DNA of 64,000 nt, taken from assembly GCF_018873765.1 (NCBI RefSeq), contig NC_057923.1, forward strand, positions 59,700,593 to 59,764,592, given 5' to 3'. Shown here one piece after another: positions 1-10,315 of this stretch (position 1 is the first letter of the stretch; each line of letters starts with the position of its first letter). This DNA is from Telopea speciosissima (lineage: Eukaryota; Streptophyta; Magnoliopsida; Proteales; Proteaceae). The notes below the pieces were generated by a model. The model made no database searches, had not been told where the DNA came from, and saw nothing but the letters and a program-made list of their open reading frames with translations. Position numbers and translations under genes: made by a program.

Positions 1-102
1 TTACACATCTAGTAAGTCTGAAAATTTTCTGGCAAAGGATTGCTGTAAAACCCATACACCTGTCATTGTTTCAAAGCCCATACTCCCTTTGTTTCCGGTT
101 AG
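1..102 (-). CDS. Possible later SEC31 exon, cut by window edge (weak)
   Basis: On the minus strand a pyrimidine-rich tract ending in an AG acceptor (103-104) precedes an open stretch read in phase 0, the phase left by the last certain SEC31 exon. The peptide has a KGSMGF-like stretch and a QQ pair that loosely resemble the RGFM segment of the proline-rich region of plant SEC31. The frame stops at positions 1-3, unless a donor-like site near 53 ends the exon earlier. At least one exon expected before this point was not found. This could equally be chance sequence. Confidence 0.2.
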   Translation of the reverse strand, partial: LTGNKGSMGFETMTGVWVLQQSFARKFSDLLDV

Positions 103-228
103 CTGTAAAGAGAAGGCATCAAGGCAAAATTTTGAGAACTGGTTTTAGGCACCAAAAGCACATCGCTAGGAGGTCTTAGGTACCCTCAGTAGTCTGATGA
201 CAGAAGATCATTCAGAAACAATAGAAGG

Positions 229-771
229 ATGGGTAAGTATAGTGATGATTTTAATCACGTTTGGCATATAGATACTAAATTAGACTATATATTTAATACA
301 ATAGAGTATGATCATTTAATTGAATTATTAAATTACTGGAAAATATTATATAAAGACGTTAATCTAACAATTGAAGAAAGAATTGTCTTGATCAGACAGG
401 CCCAAGTCAATTATTTGCGAAATTAAAAAAAATTTGTGGCTATTTTGAATATAATTTGGAGAAATATTTTGATAACTTTGCTTTTAGACAATCAGTTTAG
501 GATGATGACTTCTCAGATAGACAATCTGAAGAAGATAAAAATACAATAAATAACTTCATTGATAGACAATCAGATGAAGATTACAAAAAAAAAAAAAAAA
601 AAAAAAAAAACCCCTTAATAGATTACTTCTCTGATAGACAATCAGAAGAACTTGAAGTGATTCAAACCTTTAGTGATGATGCTTCTAGCCAAGAAGACAT
701 CAGTCCAATAGATTATGGTTCCATAAAGGAATATGTTACATACATAGGATGTGGCAGAGAGTTATTCGGAT
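229..771 (+). pseudogene. Fragment of probable endogenous pararetrovirus, upstream part
   Basis: A 65-codon open stretch (229-426) is followed, in shifting frames and past stops, by very acidic coding-like sequence. An Asp-Arg-Gln-Ser-acidic motif occurs three times at about 510-650, interrupted by a 24-base A run (587-610). The composition and the related fragment 3.2 kb downstream suggest a capsid or gag-type polyprotein of a plant pararetrovirus (Caulimoviridae). It carries stops and frameshifts and is not functional. A gag region of an LTR retrotransposon is the main alternative, because no reverse transcriptase is present to settle it. Confidence 0.4.
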
Positions 772-918
772 AGGGGGAGTATTATATGGTTATGTTATGA
801 TTATTTTATAGTTATTTATTCAACACTGTACGTGGGGTGAGTCTTAGTGATAAGTTATTTAGTAGTGGGTTGAGCAGTTTTAACTACTTGTAATTCTTAT
901 TTATCTCGGATAATGAAA

Positions 919-923
919 GGAGG
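919..923. repeat. Target-site duplication GGAGG, left copy
   Basis: GGAGG lies immediately before the TGATG start of the LTR element, and an identical GGAGG follows its CATCA end at 3784-3788. A 5-bp duplication is the usual product of LTR-element integration and fixes both boundaries. Confidence 0.85.
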
Positions 924-2773
924 TGATGCAGTTAAGATTGTCCAATTGGGCCTAAGAAGACTTTATTTTGGCCCATGGTTGAGTTCTATAGACTTTGGGC
1001 TTCTTATTTTTGGGTTTATTGATGTAATGGGCCTAATTTATAAGCCCATAAAGTGGGGATAATTTTAGTACACGGGATTAGTAGTTAAATTGAGTGTTTG
1101 AGTTGCATTAGGATACTTAATAGCTAGATAGAATTCTGTTATGAGTTTATATACTTTATTGAGTGTATTAGAGTGATTAGAAGCCCTTTTATGAGTCAAA
1201 TTAGGAATTTTAAAAGGTCTATATTTATGTAATACACCCCCCCCCCATCAATTTGAGATAATTTGAGTAAAGAATGAGTTTTTTCTAAGAATTTTGGTGT
1301 TGTTGAGTGATGCGGATCCCGGGGTTAGGAACCATTTAGGATTCGCTTATAGGCCCACACAAAGAGTAGGGGTTCAAATTTAAATATTGATGGCAAAACT
1401 GTAAATTAAGTGAAGTTTATAAAGGGAATGGCAGAATTTTAAATATGAAGAATCTTAACGGATGAATAAGGAAATAAAGGAAAGGGTAAAAAAAAAAAGA
1501 ATTTGATTAATTGTTCCTGACTTTCCTTATTTCTAACTTCTGTCTGCCCCATGGCATTGCACGGTCTACAAACCCTTCACCCCACCTCCTTGAACATTTC
1601 GGGGTGTCTTTCTCTCGACTGTACTCGGCTTATCACGGGGCTACTTGGAGGGATATATAAAATTTGAACAAAGAGGAATAAAATAAGAAGGGAAGGGTAC
1701 CTTTAGAAAAGACAAAGAAATAAGGGTTGAAGCAAACCACGATCTGGTTCTGGTTGTCTTCAACCTTGTGACTCCAGCCAGGGACGGAACAACAGCATAA
1801 TACAAAGGATATAGCTCCTTCAACTCTTCTCGATTCAGTCTAAAACTTCAAACGAAGCATCAACCCCACCATATTCTATCGATTCCAGCAAGAATCAGTC
1901 GCAGAGATCAACGAAGAAAGGAGTATTAATCCCTGAAATCAGATCATGCGAATTTCTTAGTTGTAGGTTACTTCAAAGCTTGGAATCTCAGAGCAAGGGA
2001 AACTTCTGGGTATGAAACTCCCAGGCATGGATCACCCAAGAGAGATGATTCAATGCTCCAAAACTCAAGCCCAATCGACTGGGACTAATGAGTCAGCAAG
2101 AGTTTCTTTTAGATCTGGTATTGTCCCCAGTTTGTGAAGTTGTAATGTAATATACTCAGATTACTAGCAACAGAGAATGAGAAGGAAAGGATAAAAGATT
2201 AAAAGAAGAGGTAACAGAAGAGAGAAAAGATTAGAATAGATGAATCAACGAAGAGATACGAAAAAGATGAAAATCCAGAATCATGGAAGAGAAGGCAGCC
2301 ATGGTATCAACTATTCAACTCAAATTTTTTTCATTCACTCAAAAACTAAACTCCATCATTGGGTACAGCCAAGTATTTAAAGGGAAATCAAATCATAACC
2401 CTACCTTGAACCCGAAATAGAGTTCAATTCTATATTGGACTCAAACTAAAACAAACTTTACCCCTAACTCTACGATCTGGACTCTATCAAGAATAAAATA
2501 ATAAAAAGAAAATTACATAAATCCCAATTCCTACGCAACTGCATCATTGAGAGTGCATACGGGACTGGTATCCCAAACCTGATTTATTCTCTTCGCTTCT
2601 TCTCTCTTCTTCCACCCAAGAAGATTAATCTCATCTCTCTTCCCTCCCCTTCCATCAATCTGATTTTTTCCCTTAACAACGCAGTTGCTTCTTTATCTCA
2701 GATCTGATCACAGATTTGATTATTGGGCCAGCTTGCATCTGAGATCCTTAATCTGGATTTTCAGATTGCATCA
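924..2773 (+). repeat. 5' LTR of the short LTR element, interrupted
   Basis: Matches the 3' LTR in two blocks, 924-1307 and 2552-2773, separated by the solo LTR at 1308-2546 and its duplicated TTGAG. The second block holds about 85 bp of pyrimidine-rich sequence (near 2565-2650) missing from the 3' LTR. Ends in CATCA, two bases before the primer-binding site. Confidence 0.85.
1308..2546. mobile_element. Solo LTR nested in the 5' LTR
   Basis: A 1239-bp block starting TGATGC and ending GCATCA, flanked on both sides by TTGAG (1303-1307 and 2547-2551). It is absent from the matching position of the 3' LTR at 3250-3783, which acts as the empty site. TG...CA ends, a 5-bp duplication and the lack of any coding domain or internal direct repeat fit a solo LTR left by recombination between the two LTRs of a longer element. 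Strand could not be decided. Which retrotransposon family it came from is not visible. Confidence 0.8.
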
Positions 2774-2775
2774 AT

Positions 2776-2788
2776 TGGTATTAGAGCC
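2776..2788 (+). other. Primer-binding site, initiator tRNA-Met type
   Basis: TGGTATTAGAGCC starts two bases after the 5' LTR end. It differs by one base from the usual TGGTATCAGAGC complement of plant initiator tRNA-Met. Confidence 0.8.
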
Positions 2789-2805
2789 AAACCTGAGGCT
2801 ACATC

Positions 2806-3177
2806 ATGGAAGTTGATCAATCCGATTTACTCCTTTCAATTAGAGATGGTTTCCATAAATTGCAAACGACACTTCTTGATTTGAAAACAGGTTGTCAAGA
2901 GTTTGACAATAATAATAACCGCCTCTATAATAAGGTGTCAAGCATGAAAAAATCTGTAGAAGGTGGATCAGAGGTGGCCAACGAACGTGACGATCAGGCT
3001 AAAGTGAACTGTCCGATCAAGATTGCAGTTGAAGAATTGATCAACGGTCCAATTTCAGTTGTGAAACCCCACGATCAGATTCTCATCAAAGATATGTTGT
3101 TTGCTAACGACCATCAGAAGATCGTGATGGTTGACTGTGTAGTGGATCATCGCTCCATCAAAGCCGATGTTTGTTGA
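2806..3177 (+). CDS. Unrecognised 123-aa ORF inside the short LTR element
   Basis: The ORF begins 17 bases after the primer-binding site and fills most of the 476-bp internal region, where gag would lie in a full element. I recognise no domain: no zinc knuckle, protease or membrane segment. The N-terminal part is charged with leucine spacing that could form a short helix. It may be the decayed start of a gag gene or a chance frame. The stop falls 73 bases before the 3' LTR. Confidence 0.35.
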   Translation: MEVDQSDLLLSIRDGFHKLQTTLLDLKTGCQEFDNNNNRLYNKVSSMKKSVEGGSEVANERDDQAKVNCPIKIAVEELINGPISVVKPHDQILIKDMLFANDHQKIVMVDCVVDHRSIKADVC

Positions 3178-3249
3178 TGCCGATCGAGTGGTGCTGATTC
3201 TCTCGTTTTACAAATCTCTAGGTCAAGTTTTTCTCCACACCGGGAGAAT

Positions 3250-3783
3250 TGATGTAGTTAAGATTGTCCAATTGGGTCAATTGGGCCTCAGAAGACTTTA
3301 TCTTGACCCATGGTTGGGTTCCATAGACCTTGGGCCTCTTATTTTGGGGTTTATTGATGTAATGGGCCTAATTTATAAGCCCATAAAGTGGATATAATGT
3401 TAGTACACGGGATTAGTAGTTAAATTGAGTGTTTGAGTTGGATTAGGATACTTAATAGCTAGATAGAATTCTGTTATGAGTTTATTTACTTTATTGATTG
3501 TATTAGAGTGATTAGAAGCCCTTTTATGAGTCAAATTAGGAATTTTAGAAGGTCTATATATATTTAATACATCCCCCATCAATTAGAGATGATTAGAGTA
3601 AAGAATATGAGTTTTTTCTAAGAGTTTTGGTGCTGCTAAGCAGTGCATACGGGATTTGATCCATCAATCTGATTTCTTCCATTAACCACGCAGTTGCTTC
3701 CTTTATCTCAGATTTGATCACAGATTTGATTATTGGGCCTGCTTGCATTTGAGATCCTTAATCTGGATTTTCAGATTGCATCA
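3250..3783 (+). repeat. 3' LTR of the short LTR element
   Basis: 534 bp, TGATG...CATCA, preceded by the purine-rich CGGGAGAA tract and followed by the target duplication GGAGG at 3784-3788. It is uninterrupted, so it is the reference for the nested insertion in the 5' copy. Confidence 0.85.
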
Positions 3784-4006
3784 GGAGGATAGATATACTC
3801 GGATAGACTTGATGTTGCTACAATTTCTCAGTTGTGAGAAAAGAGGCTTGGCTACCTCCTAATAATCCAAGACGCCCTTGCTTCGTTCGTAAAGCAAATC
3901 TATCTTTTCCCTATTTTATCTCTTATCTTCCATCTCTATCCCCTATTTTCTCCCCAAGATATCCGTATATGTATCAGAATACACAAGTCCAAGTTATTAT
4001 GAATTT

Positions 4007-4677
4007 ATGACAATGAATCCAGACAGGATAGTCATCCAGAGAAAAATCTTAATAGGAAATGATAAACCATCAACCTCTACTTCTAAACAAGATGAAGAAC
4101 AGACTGTTCCAATACATCAAAGGCGTGATGATTTACATAGGCAGACCATAGCTCAACATGGGACTTATTTATATCTTAATAATGTTTTGTTTAATAATGT
4201 CTGCCCTGATTACAAATTATAAGAGTACATTGTCTAAAGAAAATTTTCTAGGTTATATTGTAGCAACGCTTCAAGGAGATTATATTTTTAAAAGCTTAGA
4301 AGATATTCTTCAAAAATTTACTGAAATTTTGAAAGAAGAATTCATCGAAGAAGCTGTAGTCAGTAGGAATTGTTTTAAATGGAAATTATGGAAGAAAAGA
4401 AAACTTTTTAAAAATAAGAAATATACAAGAAAAAGAAAATCTTTAGACAAGGACTTTTAAAATTGTCGTTGCTATGATGAAGGCCACCATGCACATCAGT
4501 GTCCTAAAAAAGGGTCAAATGCAAGAAAAATGATTAAAATTCTTGAGGAACAAGATTTAGAGATCTTATTCGGACATGAAATCTCTGATGTTGAAGACAT
4601 TCTTTATGAAATCAAATCTGAAGCAGAAGTTCAGATGACAGTGAAGATGAGGGGTTGTTCACCTATACTAGTATGCT
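4007..4677 (+). pseudogene. Fragment of probable endogenous pararetrovirus, zinc-knuckle part
   Basis: Two overlapping frames (4007-4222 and 4158-4460) and an extension past the stop at 4458-4460 encode basic, lysine/arginine-rich sequence. A degenerate zinc-knuckle follows at about 4462-4500 with CX4HX4C spacing; the first cysteine is one residue too close, so the standard CX2CX4HX4C is not met. After it comes an acidic helix-like stretch. Basic region, knuckle, then acidic tail is the order seen at the end of pararetroviral capsid proteins (Caulimoviridae) and also of some retrotransposon gags. The frame is broken and ends shortly before the copia insertion. No protease or polymerase is present, so the family assignment is tentative. 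Confidence 0.45.
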
Positions 4678-4706
4678 GTTCGACTTTAGTTTCATGAGCA
4701 TTTGAG

Positions 4707-5006
4707 TGTTAGAAGTCATGTAATAGGGGTAGTTTAGGAACTAGTCTATCACTAGTTGCCTTATTATGTAATTCTTCTATTTCTTCTTTATTTCCCTTTT
4801 ACCTCCCTAGGGAGGTGGATGTAATTCCTATTAGTGATGATTAAATGAATATATGGTGAATGGAGAAGTCTCTCCATTCACAATCGTTACAGCCCAATAC
4901 ACTCTTCTCTCTTCTCTCTTCTCTCTTCTCTCTTCTCTCTTGCTATCTTCTTCTTCCTCCAACCTCTTCCTTCTCTCTTCTTATTTCCTAAACCTATATT
5001 CTAACT
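4707..5006 (+). repeat. 5' LTR of the copia element
   Basis: 300 bp, TGTTAGAA...TTCTAACT, with the last base changed from the expected A. Contains a CT-rich 7-bp microsatellite (near 4900-4940) three units longer than in the 3' LTR. Confidence 0.93.
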
Positions 5007-5919
5007 TGGTATCAGAGACCTAGGGTTTGAGAGTCGAATCCAGCTTCCTGTTCTCATTTTTTGCTTCTCTTTGAAATCATTTATGCCTCCTATGTAAACA
5101 AATCTGTGAGAAAACTATGAAATAGGGTTGGAATAACCTATTCTAGTGATTCCTACTGCTATTCGAGCTTGGATGCAGCTCATTTGGTGATTTAAAGTTC
5201 AGATAGCTACTATTTGGAGTTACCGCCAGCCCTCCACTGCAGTTCCTATATCTCCTTCGATTGGCCTGGTTTTGTGGATTGGAATGAGTCATTAGAATCG
5301 TGGAAGGATGGTGTTCAAGGGCCATGTACTGCTTCTTGCTGATTGAAGACTACATCTGAGCACAACTCTTTTTCGTGGGAACCAGTTTCTGCCCAGATTT
5401 CTGATGTTGCCGACTTCATTCCCTTATGTCTTTCTCATTTCGGCATGGATTTGATGGTGGAGCAGCTTATTAGGATCGTAGAAGGATCCTTTTTCTTGTC
5501 TTTTGTGCTCCTTATGGCTGGATGAGTCCTTCTCTTTGATAAAAATCAATCTCATGGTTCCTCTGTTCTGCCCAGGTAACACTGAGAGTAATTTTCTTCC
5601 TTTTTTTCTTGCTTCGAGTTGAAGGTTGATGCTCTCTTAGTTGAGGATTGGATATGCATAGACTTTGAGCAGTTTTATCACTTGTTTGAAGCTTTTATTA
5701 CTACTTGCAAGCCTTTGTGAGGCCTTTTTAGGGACTGACCTGCTGGGTTGCTATTATACTGCCCGTGAAGTATTTGATTTAAGTCCTCTTAGACATTTGC
5801 TGCTAGGACTACTTCGGCAGTGTGCTATCCTAGGCTGCTTATAGGACTTCTTGCTTGTTTGGGTTGAGTGTGTACTCCCCACTTGCCTTTGGTGATATTG
5901 TTTATTGTTGGTATCCATC
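5007..5919 (+). other. Copia leader with primer-binding site
   Basis: TGGTATCAGAG at 5007-5017 is the primer-binding site for initiator tRNA-Met. The next ~900 bp up to gag have many stops and short frames only; I see no gene in them and take them as the untranslated leader that would carry the packaging signal. Confidence 0.8.
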
Positions 5920-7305
5920 ATGGCTGGTTCGGATACATCTGTGCTTGGTACTGCTGATTCTCAGCCTCCCACTGTTGTCCCTCAGTTGGCTTATGAGAGT
6001 ACTCATCAACAGATTTCTTTTGTGAAGCTTGATGGTACTAATTACCTGGATTGGTCACACTCTGTGAGACTTTCCCTCAGGAGTAAGGGAAAGCTTGGAT
6101 ATATAACAGGTGCTATCAAGGCCCCCACGGCTGGTTCACCGGCCTTTGATAAATGGGAGACCGAAAATTCTACTGTTATGACCTGGTTGATCTTCTCCAT
6201 GAAGCCCGAGATTGGTAGAAGATTTATAAGGAAGGAAACTGCCAAAGCTATTTGGGACAGTGTCTCTGTGGCCTTTGACAGAGTAGGTGACACTGCCAAG
6301 GTCTATCAGCTCCATCAACGAATCTACTCATTGAAACAGGACGACAGCACTATTTCTGAGTACTACAGTGCGTTCCTTAGTCTTGTGGAAGAGTATGATC
6401 ATTACAAAGACCTTCATTTGACCAACCCAGAGGATGAAGCCAAGCTGTATCTAACTCTTGAAAAAGAGCGTGTCTTCTCTTTGCTTGGTGGTTTGAACTC
6501 TGACTATGAGCCAGTTAGACTCCAGCTGTTGGGCCGGTCTCCCCTTCCCTCTCTTAGTGAAGTTTGTAGTTACTTACAGAGTGAAGAGACCAGGCGACTT
6601 ACTATGGCACCACCACCAGCACCATCTGAGAGGTCAGCCCTCAATTCTAGTTCTGTTCGAGACACCCGTGGAGGTGGTAGAGGCCCAGGGCCTAACCGTG
6701 AGGAAGGTAGTACTGTGGAGACAGTTGGTGCCAGTGGAGTTGGGCGAGACAGATTTAAATGTGATCATTGTGGTCGCATTGGACACACCAAGGATAGGTG
6801 TTGGTCTCTCCATAGTCGTCCTCCTGGTATGCGTGGTCATGGTGGCTGTAGAGGGGGAGCACGGGCTCATTCCGCAGCGGCGACTGATGCTGATGCCCCA
6901 CAGGATGACTCCACCTTTATGGATGCAGTGGTTCGCAGGGTTGTGTCACAGTTGAGCACATCTAATATGGTTGGATCCTCATCATCCTCAGCTTTGCAGG
7001 TCTCCACCTCAGCTTCCACTGCCGCCCAGTCTTGGGTCATTGACTCGGGTGCCACAGACCACATGACTGGTACGTCTCATTATTATGATTCCTATACCAT
7101 TTTCTCTAGTAAGGACAAGGTTAGGGTAGCTGACGGCTCCCTTTCCTCCATATCTGGTAAGGGTAATATCCCTATGACATCATCTATTTCACTTTCTTCT
7201 TTTCTTCATGTCCCTAACCTTACTCTGAATCTTCTATCTGTGAGTCATCTGACTAAATCTCTCAACAACTGTGTCACATTTTTTCCTTCTCACTGTCTTT
7301 TTTAG
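5920..7305 (+). pseudogene. Copia gag and protease region, ending in a stop
   Basis: The methionine at 5920 (MAGSD...) is preferred to the in-frame one at 5905 because copia Gag proteins commonly start this way. The N-terminal half is a UBN2/gag-type domain with the FVKLDGTNYLDW signature. A CX2CX4HX4C zinc knuckle lies at about 6760-6801 for RNA binding. The aspartic protease motif DSGA is at 7042-7053. The frame stops at TAG 7303-7305, where related polyproteins have Gln (CAG), then continues sensibly for about 18 codons until an 8-T run at 7360-7367 shifts it by +1. In a working element this product would form the particle and cut the polyprotein. Confidence 0.9.
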
Positions 7306-7367
7306 GATTTGGTGATGAAGAGGATTATTGGTAGTGGACGCGAGGAGAAAGGCCTCTACTTTTTTTT

Positions 7368-9052
7368 ATCCGTTTTTGCCCACAGCTCATTCCTATGTGT
7401 GTGGCCGAAACGATAGTAGTTTTGTGGATTCTGTTATGTTATGGCATCACCATCTTGGCCATCCATCTTTTGTTGTAATGAGGAAACAGTTGCCTCACTT
7501 ATTTTCATCTATTGCCTCTTCTCATGTTTTTCAATGTGAAACCTGTATGTTTGCCAAACATTGTAGGTCTTCATATCCTTATCATGGTAATAAAACTGTT
7601 GCTCCTTTTCATATTGTGCATATTGATGTGTGGGGTCCTTCCCCTACTACTTCTTTATTTGGCTATCGTTACTTTGTGTCATTTGTTGATGATTTTTCAC
7701 GTGCCACATGGACTGTTCTTTTGAAGCATAAGAGTGATGTTTGTGATGCCTTTCAGAATTTTTACCAAATGATTCTTACCCAATTTGAGACCCGCGTCAA
7801 AATTGTGCGTTCTGATAAAGGGGAAGAGTATATGTTTGGTGGCCTTCAAGCCTTCTTTACTACTCATGGCATTATCCATCAGTTAGCGTGTGTTGACACG
7901 CCCCAACAAAATGGGATTGCTGAGAGGAAAAATCACCATCTCCTAGAGGTCACCCGTAGTCTCTTGCTTGGCATGCATGTCCCCCAAACCTTCTGGTCTA
8001 CGGCTCTTCTAACAGCCTCCTTTCTCATCAATCGTATGCCTACCAAGCTCCTTAACTACAAATCTCCCTTGGGCATCTTATCTCCCAAGGCCTCTGTTTT
8101 TTCTCTTCCTCCTAGAGTCTTTGGTTGTGTTTGTTATGTGCATGTTAACAAATCTGCTCGCACTAAACTTGATCCCAAAGCTCTTAAGTGTCTCTTTCTT
8201 GCGTACTCTTCTACTACCAAGGGGTACAGGTGTTATCATCCTTCTTCCCGCTGAAGTTTCATTTCCAAGGATGTTACCTTTCTTGAATTTGTCCCTTTCT
8301 TTGTTCTTTCTCAGCATCCTCTTCAGGGGGAGAATTATGGGAGTGAACAAGCTACTGATGATTTCTTCCTTTCTCCTATACCTAAATCTCTTTTTCTACT
8401 TGACATTGGAAAACACAGGACTGTAGATGTGGTTGAGATTAATGATCAACCAGGGGGGAATACAGATTTGGTTGTTGAAAGTGGTTCTGGTAAGGAGAAG
8501 GATTACCACATTACATACAAAAAAGGTGAAAGTTTACATAATACAAGAAAGAAGACCTACAGAGAGTCCTCTTCAGATCCAGATCCACATCTTGAGATTC
8601 ATCCTTCTCAATCAGGTGACATTCCTTCTCCTCCATCTAATTTGGACCTTCCTATTGCTATTAGGAAAGGGAAAAGAACTTGTACTAATCCTATATCCCA
8701 ATTTGTTTCCTATGATGCAATTTCTCCTACAGGACTTGCCTTTATTTTTACTCTTTTTACTGCTTCCATTCCCAAGAATGTCAATGATGTTATGTCTGGC
8801 CCAAAGTGGAGACAAGCCATGTCTGAGGAGATGATGGCACTTGAGAAGAATGGTACTTGGCAACTTGTTGACCACTTGACCTTCCCAAGGGACGTGTCCC
8901 AGTTGGATGCAGATGGGTCTACACAATCAAGTATAAATCTGATGGCAGTATTAAGAGATACAAAGCAAGGTTGGTGGCCAAGGGGTACAGTCAAGTCTAT
9001 GGAATTCACTACCAGGAGACATTTGCCCTTGTGGCCAAGCATAATTCAATAA
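7368..9052 (+). pseudogene. Copia integrase and linker region
   Basis: After the +1 shift the integrase reads in frame 2. It shows the GAG-pre-integrase HHCC zinc-binding motif (HHLGHPS...CETC, about 7445-7550), then the DDE catalytic core: first Asp in HIDVWGP, second in RSDKGEE, Glu in QQNGIAERKN. A TGA at 8252-8254 replaces an expected CGA arginine, and coding similarity continues unbroken past it (acidic linker, then the start of the reverse transcriptase domain at about 8800). An extra 8 bp at 8874-8881, a tandem copy of the preceding bases, then shifts the frame. The true protein would have inserted cDNA into the chromosome. Confidence 0.88.
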
Positions 9053-9649
9053 GAGTTCTTTTATCCTTAGCTGCCAACAAAGATTGGCCCTTATATCAGT
9101 TGGATGTGAAGAATGCCTTCCTTCATGGTGATTTGGAAGAGGAAGTGTACATGCAAACTCCACCAGACTTCAAGATGCCCTCAGCTGAAGGGAAAGTGTG
9201 TCTCCTTAAGAAGGCTCTATATGGTCTCAAACAGTCACCAAAAGCATGGTTTGAGCGCTTCCTACAGGCCATTCTGAAGAATGGATATTCCCAGAGCCAA
9301 GCTGATCATACTCTCTTTACCAAGCAGAGTAATGGTACTATCACAGCTCTCATTATCTATGTTGATGATATCGTGGTCATAGGAGATGATACAGCTGAGA
9401 TAGGTAAATTGCTACCTGGCACAGCAATTTGAGATCAAAGATCTGGGTCCCTTGAAGTACTTCTTAGGAATAGAAGTATTAAGGACCAAGAAAGGGATCA
9501 ACATATGTCAGAGGAGGTTTATTCTTGACCTGTTGACAGAGACAGGGATGTTAGGCTGCAAACTAGCTAGCTCTCCTATTGAGCAGAATCACAAACTAGG
9601 AGAAGATTGTGGCCCTCTCTTGTTGATGCAGGGAAGTATCAAAGGCTAG
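8882..9649 (+). pseudogene. Copia reverse transcriptase region
   Basis: Frame 1 from the 8-bp duplication to 9432 contains the RVT_2 landmarks: YKARLVAKGYSQ, QLDVKNAFLHGDL with the first catalytic Asp, and the YVDD active site at about 9358-9370. A shift near 9409-9412 moves the frame to 2 (YFLGIEV...), and a second near 9612-9621 moves it back to 1. The catalytic residues themselves are intact, so only the reading frame prevents function. Confidence 0.9.
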
Positions 9650-10308
9650 TGGGGAAACTTATCTATCTCTCTATGACTCGGCCAGATATCTCTTATGCAA
9701 AGGGAGTTGTCAGTCAATTCATGCATGCTCCCAAGAGTGGCCATTTAGATGCTGTGTATCGCATTCTAAGGTATTTGAAGTCCTCTCCAGGGAAAGGATT
9801 GTTGTATGCAAGGCACAACCACTTGAGAGTGGAAGGCTTCACAGATGCCGATTGGGCTGGTTCCATTACAGACAGGAGATCTACCTCCGGCTATTGTACC
9901 TTTGTGGGAAGTAACTTAGTCACATGGAGGAGCAAGAAACAGCATGTTGTGACCAGATCTAGTGCCGAGGCAGAATTTAGGGCTATGGCACATGGAGTGT
10001 GTGAGCTCATCTAGCTGAAAAGACTTGTTCAAGAACTGGGATTTGACACTGAAGGGCCCATGAGACTGTACTGTGACAACAAGGCTGCCATCAGTATTGC
10101 CCACAACCCTGTGCAACATGATCGGACTAAGCACATTGAGGTTGATAGGCATTTCATCAAGGAGAAGATAGACTCTGGCTGTATTTGTACTCCTTTTGTG
10201 AGGACTAGGGATCAGTTGGCAGATATCTTCACCAAAGCTCTTGGCTCTTCTCAGTTTAGCTCCTTCCTAAGCAAGCTGGGAATGCATGATATATATTCTC
10301 CAGCTTGA
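9622..10308 (+). pseudogene. Copia RNase H region
   Basis: Frame 1 shows the conserved YQRLVGKLIYL segment, the RNase H core with FTDADWAGS, SSAEAEFRA and LYCDNKAAI, and the C-terminal KHIEVDRHFI and LADIFTKAL motifs. TAG at 10012-10014 stands where TGG tryptophan is expected and is followed by the same frame to the natural stop at 10306-10308. The polypurine tract and 3' LTR follow at once. Confidence 0.9.
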
Positions 10309-10315
10309 GGGGGAG
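10305..10315 (+). other. Polypurine tract
   Basis: TTGAGGGGGAG directly precedes the TGTTAGAA start of the 3' LTR. This is the expected plus-strand primer position. Confidence 0.85.

Larger units (their letters stand above)
924..3783 (+). mobile_element. Short non-autonomous LTR element (TRIM/SMART-like) with nested solo LTR
   Basis: Two direct repeats begin TGATG and end CATCA: 924-2773 (split by a nested insertion) and 3250-3783 (534 bp). Between them are only 476 bp: a primer-binding site complementary to initiator tRNA-Met at 2776-2788, one short ORF, and a purine-rich stretch just before the 3' LTR. There is no gag, protease, integrase or reverse transcriptase, so the element must have moved with proteins from elsewhere. 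Without the nested insertion it would be about 1.6 kb. The LTRs differ at many positions and the 3' copy lacks about 85 bp present in the 5' copy, so this insertion is much older than the copia element downstream. Flanking GGAGG duplications confirm the ends. Confidence 0.85.

Noticed and set aside
1641..1823. 60-aa minus-strand frame
   Set aside because: It lies inside the solo LTR, has no domain and no conserved start context.
3167..3397. 76-aa frame across the 3' end of the short LTR element
   Set aside because: It runs from the internal region into the LTR; the LTR part is repeated at 924 where it is not open, so it is not a gene.
6042..7064. Several minus-strand and offset frames of 60-149 aa
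   Set aside because: They are shadows of the copia gag region on the other strand or frame; the plus-strand frame carries all recognisable motifs.
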